Assembly (NCBI GenBank): GCA_004211235.1
Contig: SEEY01000027.1
Location: 1-14,725, forward strand
Origin: Rubrivivax sp.
GTDB taxonomy: Bacteria; Pseudomonadota; Gammaproteobacteria; Burkholderiales; Burkholderiaceae
Length of the DNA stretch: 14,725 nt
Reading direction: 5' to 3'
Below are positions 5,568 to 11,464 of the stretch, in pieces. Positions within the stretch are counted from its first letter, which is position 1. Each line of letters opens with the position of its first letter. The position numbers were made by a program, and so were the translations under genes. The notes beneath the pieces were generated by a model that did not search any database, was not told the DNA's origin, and saw only the letters and a list, made by a program, of their open reading frames with translations.

Positions 5568-6749
5568 ATGACGCCCTTGCCCACCGCCCGCCTCCTGCAG
5601 CTCGTGCCGCTGCTGGCCGCGCTCGCCACTGCCGCCCACGCCGCGCCGCTGCAGGTCAGCAGCGGCGGCCGGAATTCGCTGGGCCCGAGCCTGAGCGCCG
5701 ACGGCAGCCGCCTGGCCTTCTATTCGGCCTCGGACCTCACCGGTGGCAATGCCGACAACAACTTCGAGGTCTTCCTCTACGACCGTGGTCCGGCCCAGAT
5801 GCGCCAGATCAGCAACCTGCCTGGCGGCCAGTTCGCCGGTGGCAACCAGACGCCCAGCCTCAGCGGCGACGGCGGCCGACTGGTGTTCCAGCATTTCGAA
5901 AGCAGCGGCGGCTACAGCTACTACCAGACGCAGAGCTACGACCTCGCCAGCAACACGCTGACGACGTTGACCCCACTGGGCTATTTCGAATCGTCCGCCA
6001 TCAGCCGTGACGGCAGGGTCATCGCCGTCAGCACCGGCAATCTGGGGGTGCGCCTCTACGACACGTCGACGCAGACCTTCTCCGGCGTCGTCATGCCCGC
6101 CGTCGACGTTTCCATGAGCGGCGATGGCAGCCGCCTGGCCTACGCCAGCTTTTCCCAAAGCGTTCGGCTGCTGGACGTCACGTCCGACACGACGACCATC
6201 GTCTCCCCCGCAGGCGGCGGCTACAACCAGAACCCCGTGCTGAGTGCCGATGGCAACAGCATCGCCTTTGTGTCCAGCTTCGACCCGCTCGGCCAGAACG
6301 GTGATGGCAACGCTGAGCTGTTCCGCTACGACGTCCCGACGCAGACGTTGATCCAGGTCACCCACACGGGTGGCGCCAGTGCCAGCCTGTCGGCCAGCAT
6401 CAGCGGCGACGGCAGCCGCATCGCCTTCAGCAGCTCGGCCGACCTGACCGGCGGCAACGCCGACGGCAATTACGAGGTCTTCGTCTACGACCTGTTGGCC
6501 GGCAGCTTCCAGCAGCTGACCGACACGTTGGGCGGCGTCTTCAGCGGCGACGCCCAGCTGAGCGAGGACGGCCTCACGCTGGCCTATGTCTCGAACATGA
6601 ACATCAATGGCGGCAATCCGTACGGCGGCATCCAGGTGTTCATGGACACGCTGGCACCGCAGGTGGGCCGGGCACTGCCCGAGCCGGCGACCCTGGCGCT
6701 GGTACTCGGCACGCTCGCTCTGCTGCCTGCCCTGCGGCGCGCACGTTAG
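5568..6749 (+). CDS. Exported PD40/TolB-like beta-propeller protein with PEP-CTERM anchor
   Basis: The protein has 393 residues: a signal peptide (1-25, cleavage near AHA/AP), about seven propeller repeats, and a PEP-CTERM tail (PEPATLALVL from 371, ending LRRAR). Each repeat centres on S-x-DGSRxAF, at about residues 43, 88, 126, 162, 214, 269 and 322. Repeats 42-72 and 268-298 are the most alike, 22 of 31 residues identical, both with DLTGGNAD and EVFxYD. The Asp/Asn/Gly-rich loops could bind calcium, which is an inference. It should be exported by Sec, held by the tail and released or anchored by an exosortase elsewhere in the genome. ATG 5568 has GGAG seven bases upstream (5557-5560); the upstream in-frame TTG at 5541 lacks a binding site. 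The substrate or partner is unknown. Confidence 0.88.
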   Translation: MTPLPTARLLQLVPLLAALATAAHAAPLQVSSGGRNSLGPSLSADGSRLAFYSASDLTGGNADNNFEVFLYDRGPAQMRQISNLPGGQFAGGNQTPSLSGDGGRLVFQHFESSGGYSYYQTQSYDLASNTLTTLTPLGYFESSAISRDGRVIAVSTGNLGVRLYDTSTQTFSGVVMPAVDVSMSGDGSRLAYASFSQSVRLLDVTSDTTTIVSPAGGGYNQNPVLSADGNSIAFVSSFDPLGQNGDGNAELFRYDVPTQTLIQVTHTGGASASLSASISGDGSRIAFSSSADLTGGNADGNYEVFVYDLLAGSFQQLTDTLGGVFSGDAQLSEDGLTLAYVSNMNINGGNPYGGIQVFMDTLAPQVGRALPEPATLALVLGTLALLPALRRAR

Positions 6750-6803
6750 GCCGCGTCACAGTCGTTTGCGCGCACTCAACACTCAGCAACCTTTTGCCTG
6801 CGG

Positions 6804-6836
6804 GCCGGCAACGCAGCGCCGGCAGAGTGCGCGGCG
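6804..6836 (+). promoter_or_regulatory. Hairpin and possible -10 element before the phosphoglycerol-transferase-like gene
   Basis: GCCGGC occurs at 6804-6809 and 6818-6823, giving a 6-bp stem with an 8-base loop. It could end transcription of the upstream propeller gene, although the sequence after it is not T-rich. CAGAGT (6823-6828) then lies 8 bases before ATG 6837, where no Shine-Dalgarno is present. Both readings are tentative. Confidence 0.25.
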
Positions 6837-8327
6837 ATGTCGTCCGCCTGCCTGCCGCCCCGCCTTCCCTCGCCGCGTATCGCCCTGCTGGCTGCGCTGG
6901 TGTTCCTGCTCTGGAGCGTCGTCGGCGCGACCTGGTTCCTGCGCACCTACCTCGGCCTGGTGACGTCCGACCAGGTGCTCTTCCACCTGCAGCACGGGGG
7001 CATGGACTATGCGGACCCGCGCATGCTGTGGCGGGCGTTCCGCTGCCTGTGCGCGGTGCTCCTGCTGACGGTGGCGAGCGGCTGGCTGCTGCTGCGCCTG
7101 CGCCGCTGGCACCGCCTGCCGCTGCTGGCGCTGCTGGGCACGGGCGCGGTCGTGTCGGTCAATGCCACGGTGTCCGATCCCTGCCAGCCCGAGCCGGACG
7201 GCAGCGACTTCCTGGCGCGACACTACGTCGACCCGGCCAGCCTGAGCCTTCAGCTGCCCGCGGCCCGGCCGGACGTGCTGCTGGTGTTCGTGGAGTCGCT
7301 CGACGAGGGCTACACCCGCACGCGCCCGCCGGCCGCGCCGCTGCTGCCGCGCCTGACCCGGCTGCAGTCCGACTTCCAGACGCTGGGCGGGCTGCACAAC
7401 CTCAGCGGTTCGAGCTGGACGGTCGGCGGCATCTTCAGTGCGCTGTGCGGCCTGCCGCTGCAACCCGTCGGCCTGATGAGCCGCAACTCACTGGAGTACA
7501 GCCAGGGATTCTTCGAAGGAGGCCGTTGCCTGACCGACCTGCTGGCCGCCAACGGGTGGGAGATCAGCTTCTACGGCGGCGCTTCGCTTCAGTTTGCGGG
7601 CAAGGGGCAGTTCCTGCAGGACCATCACGTCGCCCGCCGCTTCGGCGCCGAGCAGTGGCGCCAGGCCGGCTTGCCGGTGCCCACGGGCGGCTGGGGCCTG
7701 CTGGACAGCGACCTCGCCGATCTGGCCTGGGCCGACATGCAGCGACCTCGCCATGCCGACGAGGCGCGCATGAGCCTGCTGTTGACCGTCGACACCCACG
7801 GCCCGGGTGGCGCGCGCGATGCCGGCTGCAGCACGGGCCAGCCCCAGGCCGCCGACGAGGACGATGACGATGTGCCCGCCGAGCTGATGCGTGGGGCGCT
7901 GCGTTGCACCGACCGCGTCGTCGCACGGCTGGTGCAGCGCTTCGTCGCGCAGCGGGACGGCCGACCCAAGGTGGTGTGGCTCATGGGCGACCACGTCAAC
8001 CCCAGGCCGGTGCTGAATGCCGACCTGCTACCCGAGCCTGCCGGACGCACCGTCTTCCATGCGCTGGCGCGCTACGACGCTGACGGCAGGATGCTCCCGG
8101 CGGTTGACGGGCGGCGTCAGTTCACCCATGTCGACATCGCCGCCACGCTTGCCGAGGCCATGGGCCTGAGCTGGGCACCCCAGGCGCACCGGCTGGGCCT
8201 GGGCGTTTCGCTGCTGGCGCCATCGCAGCCTGCCACGCTGATCGAACGAGACGGCATAGGCCGTGTGGACGGCCGGCTCTCCTGCCGCTCGCCGCTGTTC
8301 CAGCGGCTGTGGCTCAACGCCGCTTAG
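6837..8327 (+). CDS. Membrane LTA-synthase/phosphoglycerol transferase-like enzyme (alkaline phosphatase fold)
   Basis: This 496-residue protein has three N-terminal membrane helices (about 15-37, 68-88, 94-110) and a periplasmic sulfatase-type domain from about 145. Family motifs are VFVESLDEGY with metal-binding Glu153, SGSSWTVGG with nucleophile Thr195 followed by CGLPL, DTHGP at 319-323, and GDH at 384-386. This is the layout of OpgB/MdoB and LtaS, which move phosphoglycerol from phosphatidylglycerol to periplasmic glucans or lipoteichoic acid. In a Gram-negative host, glucan or lipid A decoration is the likely role, but the acceptor is not shown. It is shorter than E. coli OpgB. An acidic insert (ADEDDDD, 339-345) lies between DTHGP and GDH. 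No glucan synthesis genes are nearby. Confidence 0.85.
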   Translation: MSSACLPPRLPSPRIALLAALVFLLWSVVGATWFLRTYLGLVTSDQVLFHLQHGGMDYADPRMLWRAFRCLCAVLLLTVASGWLLLRLRRWHRLPLLALLGTGAVVSVNATVSDPCQPEPDGSDFLARHYVDPASLSLQLPAARPDVLLVFVESLDEGYTRTRPPAAPLLPRLTRLQSDFQTLGGLHNLSGSSWTVGGIFSALCGLPLQPVGLMSRNSLEYSQGFFEGGRCLTDLLAANGWEISFYGGASLQFAGKGQFLQDHHVARRFGAEQWRQAGLPVPTGGWGLLDSDLADLAWADMQRPRHADEARMSLLLTVDTHGPGGARDAGCSTGQPQAADEDDDDVPAELMRGALRCTDRVVARLVQRFVAQRDGRPKVVWLMGDHVNPRPVLNADLLPEPAGRTVFHALARYDADGRMLPAVDGRRQFTHVDIAATLAEAMGLSWAPQAHRLGLGVSLLAPSQPATLIERDGIGRVDGRLSCRSPLFQRLWLNAA

Positions 8328-8336
8328 CGGCCCGGG

Positions 8337-8678
8337 TCAGCTCGGGTCGTCTTCGTCGACCAGATCCCGGTCGATGGCTTCCAGGTCGCCCTCGTCGTCC
8401 AGCGGCGCGCCATCCGGCGTCGCGCTGATCCTGTCCACACCGATGTCGGCGGCCTCGGTCTCGTCGGAGTCTTCGCTCTTGCCCTCGATGGGGGCGACCG
8501 CCTGGTCGCGGTTCAGCGTCACATCCACCGGCTCGCCGGGGTCGGCACCCGGCAGGCTGCCGGCGCCCACCATGTCGCTGCCGCTGTCGGAAATGTCGGA
8601 AGGGCCGAGGGCGTCTTCATCCCTGCCTTGAGGGCGCAGCGGCGCCTTCTCGGTGCCTACGAGGCTGCTGTGTCCCAT
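8337..8678 (-). CDS. Small, highly acidic, probably disordered protein of unknown function
   Basis: This 113-residue protein has 31 Asp/Glu against 7 Lys/Arg and no Phe, Tyr, Trp or Cys, so it should be intrinsically disordered and very acidic. Its most distinctive phrase is ALGPSDISDSGSDMVG (23-38), and its tail is LVDEDDPS. It has no signal peptide or membrane segment. The start at ATG 8678 is chosen because GGAG lies six bases upstream (8688-8685); the in-frame ATG at 8690 has no binding site. It converges on the phosphoglycerol-transferase-like gene with only 9 bases between the stops. I do not recognise a function. A role as a DNA-mimic or chaperone-binding protein would be speculation. 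Confidence 0.75.
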   Translation of the reverse strand: MGHSSLVGTEKAPLRPQGRDEDALGPSDISDSGSDMVGAGSLPGADPGEPVDVTLNRDQAVAPIEGKSEDSDETEAADIGVDRISATPDGAPLDDEGDLEAIDRDLVDEDDPS

Positions 8679-8710
8679 GTGCGTCTCCATTGGTGAAAGT
8701 TCGACAAAGT

Positions 8711-8727
8711 CTGCGCCGCCGGCGCAG
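8711..8727. promoter_or_regulatory. 17-bp palindrome upstream of the acidic protein gene
   Basis: CTGCGCCG and CGGCGCAG pair perfectly around a single central C. The site lies 33 bases upstream of the acidic-protein start in the divergent spacer to the VOC gene. Its symmetry and place fit an operator, but GC-rich palindromes are common by chance in such DNA. Confidence 0.3.
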
Positions 8728-8813
8728 TCATCGGGGTCGGACGATGGCGAGCCCCGCGTAGGACATTGCGCCTACCGCGAGCCCCGGGCTGGCGAGGGCC
8801 GAGGTGGCTGCCT

Positions 8814-8851
8814 AACATGCCAGTCACTGCCACAAGCCTCAGGAGCACGAC
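8814..8851 (+). promoter_or_regulatory. Probable -10 box and Shine-Dalgarno of the VOC gene
   Basis: TAACAT (8814-8819) resembles a -10 box. A weak -35 candidate, TGGCGA (8791-8796), is 17 bases upstream. AGGAG (8841-8845) is a clear ribosome binding site six bases before ATG 8852, giving an expected leader of about 26 bases. Confidence 0.45.
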
Positions 8852-9280
8852 ATGCCCAGCCAGGAACTGCATCGCGGCCGTCTGATCGACCATCTGCATC
8901 TCGTCGTGCGCGACCTGCCCGCCAGCCGCCGCTTTTACGAGGCCGTCTTCCAGGTGCTCGGCGTGCCGATGGGCGGCGGCGGCGAGGACTACTTCTGGGC
9001 CGATGAGCTGTTCGTGTCGACCGCCAGCAGCCATTCCGCGCAGGGCAAGCTGACGGGGCGCGTGCACCTGGCCTTCCAGGCCGCCGACCGCGCAGCCGTC
9101 GATGCCTTCCACCAGGCCGCGCTCGCCCACGGCGGTGAGGACAACGGCAAACCCGGCGAGCGGCCCTACCACCCCGGCTACTACGCCGCCTTCGCGCTCG
9201 ACCCGGACGGCAACAACATCGAGGCCGTGTTCCACGGCGAGGCACGGCGCAGCGCGCCGTCGGTCACGGTGACGTTCTGA
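8852..9280 (+). CDS. VOC (glyoxalase/dioxygenase-fold) family protein
   Basis: This 142-residue protein has one vicinal-oxygen-chelate domain made of paired beta-alpha-beta-beta-beta modules. The first module begins LIDHLHLVVRDL (11-22) with candidate metal ligand His14. The second begins RVHLAF (70-75) with His72. The closing strand YAAFALDPDGNNIEAVFH (111-128) carries Glu124. These three positions match the usual metal ligands of the fold. The length is typical of glyoxalase/bleomycin-resistance proteins. Substrate and reaction cannot be assigned, since the family includes lyases, dioxygenases and binding proteins. It stands as a single gene with its own promoter and Shine-Dalgarno and converges on the DUF899 gene. 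Confidence 0.9.
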   Translation: MPSQELHRGRLIDHLHLVVRDLPASRRFYEAVFQVLGVPMGGGGEDYFWADELFVSTASSHSAQGKLTGRVHLAFQAADRAAVDAFHQAALAHGGEDNGKPGERPYHPGYYAAFALDPDGNNIEAVFHGEARRSAPSVTVTF

Positions 9281-9285
9281 CCCCG

Positions 9286-9299
9286 CCCGTGCCGACGGG
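9286..9299. terminator. Short hairpin between the VOC and DUF899 genes
   Basis: CCCGT (9286-9290) and ACGGG (9295-9299) form a 5-bp stem with a 4-base loop in the 42-base gap between convergent stops. It is short and has no T-tract, so this is a weak terminator candidate. Confidence 0.25.
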
Positions 9300-9322
9300 G
9301 AGGTCGCCCTCGCTGCTGCCGC

Positions 9323-10024
9323 TCAGTACTGCAGCTTGGGATACCAGTCGGCAGGCCGTCCGCCCGGCGTGAGGTCCAGGATGGACCACAGCGACGCGAT
9401 GTCCGGCGCACCGCGCGGATCCTGCCCGGGGTCGGCCATCTCCTTCGTCATCTCGCCGGCCCAGAACAGGCGCACCTCGTGGCCATCGCGCTTGAAGACG
9501 ACGAGGGCGGGGTATTCGCTGCCATCGGGCTGCAGCACGCCGAGGTCCGTGGCGTAGTCGTCGCCCACCGTCTGCACGAAGTTCAGGTCGCGCCAGCCGC
9601 GCTGCTGGGCGAAGGCGTACTGGCGTTCGACGGATGAGCGACCCAGCACCTTCAACGCCACATGCTGCTTGATGTCGGCGGCATTGCCGTTGACCGCGCC
9701 CAGCAGGTTGGTGCACATCGGGCAGGGCCGCTCGCGCTGTGGGCCGTACATCCAGAAGTAGGTCACCAGCGTGGCCTTGTCGCCGAACAGTTCCGCCAGG
9801 CCGACGTCGAAACCCTGCTCGTCCTTGAAGCGGTAGTCCTTGGTGATGACCGGGCCGGGCGGCAGCGCCTGGCGCTGCTCCATCATGCGGGTCATGTGGC
9901 GGCGGAACTCGATCTCTTCAGCCAGCAGTGCGCGGCGAGCACTCTCGTATTGCGCCGAGGCGCCCGGAAAGGGCGTTTTTCCAAGGGCGGCAAGTTCGGT
10001 GGCGGGCTTGAGCGGCAACGACAT
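9323..10024 (-). CDS. DUF899 family thioredoxin-like protein
   Basis: This 233-residue protein matches the DUF899 layout: a helical N-terminus with PPGP...KDYRF (55-66), then a thioredoxin-like core with ATLVTYFWMYGPQRERPCPM (84-103). The pair Cys101-Pro-Met-Cys104 is followed by a long helix. Later phrases such as RGWRDLNFVQTVGDDYATDL (132-151) and YPALVVFKRDG are also typical. No member function is firmly known to me; a redox role is suggested by the CPMC pair. There is no signal peptide, so it should be cytoplasmic. ATG 10024 is preceded by AGGAG with 5 bases of spacing, which decides this start over the upstream in-frame ATG at 10060. The 178 bases upstream to 10202 show no other gene. 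Confidence 0.9.
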   Translation of the reverse strand: MSLPLKPATELAALGKTPFPGASAQYESARRALLAEEIEFRRHMTRMMEQRQALPPGPVITKDYRFKDEQGFDVGLAELFGDKATLVTYFWMYGPQRERPCPMCTNLLGAVNGNAADIKQHVALKVLGRSSVERQYAFAQQRGWRDLNFVQTVGDDYATDLGVLQPDGSEYPALVVFKRDGHEVRLFWAGEMTKEMADPGQDPRGAPDIASLWSILDLTPGGRPADWYPKLQY

Positions 10025-10202
10025 GGCGACTCCTGCGCGGGAGAAGCCGGCATGCTGCATGAGCCGATGTGGTGCACGCGTCGGCCGGGGTCTGCCCTGC
10101 TTGCGGGCCGGCGCCGACAGCGCTCAAATCTCGGCCTCTGTCGCGATGCTGCGGCGGAAGACGTCTGTTGATGTGCCCTACGCCGCAACCTCGCCGATCG
10201 TC

Positions 10203-10445
10203 ATGAAATCCATGCCTACGCTCCAACGATTCCTGCCTGGCTGGGCGCCACAGCAACTGCCGTCGCAGGCGCCCGGTGATCGCACCGAGCCCGTGCTGGG
10301 CCTGGCACCCGTCCCCACGCTGCCCGAAAGCCTGGCGCCGCAGCTGCGCTGGGCCGACATCGAGCGCGTGCTCGATGAAGGCAGCCACCGCAACTACCAG
10401 CCGCGGGGCGAAAGCGAAGTCATCGAGAAACCGCGGCGGCGCTGA
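10203..10445 (+). CDS. Probable small hypothetical protein (80 residues)
   Basis: This frame encodes 80 residues with a Pro-rich N-terminal half and a more polar end (RWADIERVLDEGSHRNYQPR, 49-68), closing in RRR. Codon use in the second half has the strong G/C third positions of the neighbouring genes. The frame stops in a 26-bp convergent overlap with the dehydrogenase gene, just where an inverted repeat lies (10438-10462). No Shine-Dalgarno precedes either ATG (10203 or 10212), and the N-terminus is uncertain. I recognise no family. It has no signal peptide or membrane segment. It could be a chance frame, but codon use and the terminator-like repeat favour a real gene. Confidence 0.55.
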   Translation: MKSMPTLQRFLPGWAPQQLPSQAPGDRTEPVLGLAPVPTLPESLAPQLRWADIERVLDEGSHRNYQPRGESEVIEKPRRR

Positions 10446-11373
10446 GTCCGGTCGGCAGCGCCTCGCCGCGCCGCCAGGCCTCGACGTTGGCGATGAAGCA
10501 GTCCACGGTCGCCCGGATGGACTGCGGCGACCAGCCCGCCACATGGGGCGTCAGGATCACGTTGGGCAGGCCCACCAGTTCCTGTGGCGGACGCGGTTCG
10601 CTCTCGTAGACATCCAGCGCCGCGCCGGCAATCCGGCCGCTGACCAGCGCGGCGGCCAGGGCGGCCGTGTCGACGCAACTGCCGCGCGAGATGTTCACCA
10701 CATGGCCACCCGCGCCCAGGGCGGCCAGCACCTCGGCGTCGACGATGTGCTTCGTGCTGGCCCCGCCCGGCGTCGCCACGATGAGGTCGTCGGCCCATTC
10801 GGCGAGGGCGGACATGTGATTGAAGTAGACGGCGACGGCATCCTCGCGCGGGCGGCGGTTGTGATAGCCGACCACCATGCCGAAGGCCGTCGCGCGGTGC
10901 GCGATCTTCAGGCCGATGGCGCCCAGGCCGACGATGCCGAGCCGCCGTCCGCCGAAGCTCGGGTACAGCGGCAGCGCATCGCGCCAACGGCCCGCCCGCA
11001 GCGCCACGCCCTGCTGCGGCAGTGCGCGCACGCTGGCCAGCAGCAGCGCGAGCGCATGGTCGGCCACGCAGTCGTCATTCGTGCCGGCGCCATTGCAGAC
11101 GAGCACGCCACGCGCCTGCGCCGCGGCCACGTCGAGGTTCTCGTAACCCGCACCTTGGGCGGCCAGCAGCTTCAAGTTCGGCAGCGCCGCGATCTCGGCG
11201 GCCGTGAAGCCGACGGACCCGTTCGTGAGCACCAGCTCGATGTCGTCGGCCCGCGTGGCGATGGCGGCGGCGCGGGCGGCCGGATCGGGGGCGTCGATGA
11301 CGCGAAAGCGTTCCAGCAGCAACGCCTTGTGCTCGGCGGCGATGGGAACGAGCAGCAGCAGGTTTTCGTTCAT
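10420..11373 (-). CDS. D-2-hydroxyacid dehydrogenase (glyoxylate/hydroxypyruvate reductase-like)
   Basis: This 317-residue cytoplasmic enzyme interconverts a 2-oxoacid and the D-2-hydroxyacid with NAD(P)H. The cofactor motif GLGAIG is at 149-154. The catalytic set is Arg230 (NISRGSCVD), Glu259 (YESEP) and His277 (TPHVAGWS). After the second beta strand of the cofactor domain comes HNRRPR (171-176); arginines there usually mean NADPH preference, as in GhrB-type hydroxypyruvate/glyoxylate reductases. The exact substrate is an inference. It starts at ATG 11373 without a Shine-Dalgarno. CATCAT on the same strand ends six bases upstream. It runs divergently from the M13 peptidase gene and converges on the small gene at 10203. 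Confidence 0.92.
   Translation of the reverse strand: MNENLLLLVPIAAEHKALLLERFRVIDAPDPAARAAAIATRADDIELVLTNGSVGFTAAEIAALPNLKLLAAQGAGYENLDVAAAQARGVLVCNGAGTNDDCVADHALALLLASVRALPQQGVALRAGRWRDALPLYPSFGGRRLGIVGLGAIGLKIAHRATAFGMVVGYHNRRPREDAVAVYFNHMSALAEWADDLIVATPGGASTKHIVDAEVLAALGAGGHVVNISRGSCVDTAALAAALVSGRIAGAALDVYESEPRPPQELVGLPNVILTPHVAGWSPQSIRATVDCFIANVEAWRRGEALPTGLSAAAVSR
10438..10462. terminator. Inverted repeat at the convergent end of the small gene and the dehydrogenase
   Basis: GGCGCTG (10438-10444) and CAGCGCC (10456-10462) form a perfect 7-bp stem with an 11-base loop. It covers the stop codon of the small plus-strand gene and the last codons of the dehydrogenase. Its position suggests a shared terminator. 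There is no T-tract. Confidence 0.35.
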
Positions 11374-11464
11374 GCAGCCATGATGCCGCGGCCCGCGGTC
11401 TGACGAATGGCCCGGCGCTGCGCGCTCGCCCACAATCGCCGCTCTTCAATTCATTGCCACCGCC
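11374..11464. promoter_or_regulatory. Divergent promoter region of the dehydrogenase and M13 peptidase genes
   Basis: On the plus strand CACAAT (11431-11436) lies 28 bases before ATG 11465 and could be the -10 box of the peptidase gene. The surrounding CCCACAATC is the same as before the PAP2 gene at 3335. On the minus strand CATCAT (11385-11380) lies six bases before the dehydrogenase ATG. No good -35 boxes or Shine-Dalgarno sites are visible for either gene. Confidence 0.4.

Noticed and set aside
4029..6365. Very long open frame on the minus strand extending far upstream of the Hcp-like gene
   Set aside because: It runs antisense through the lipoprotein and propeller genes with low-complexity composition. 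The Hcp-like start at 4751 has a proper Shine-Dalgarno and signal peptide.
11371..11382. Three-codon upstream frame (ATG GCT GCA TGA) overlapping the dehydrogenase start as a regulatory leader peptide
   Set aside because: It is too short to judge, has no ribosome binding site, and may lie in or before the transcription start.
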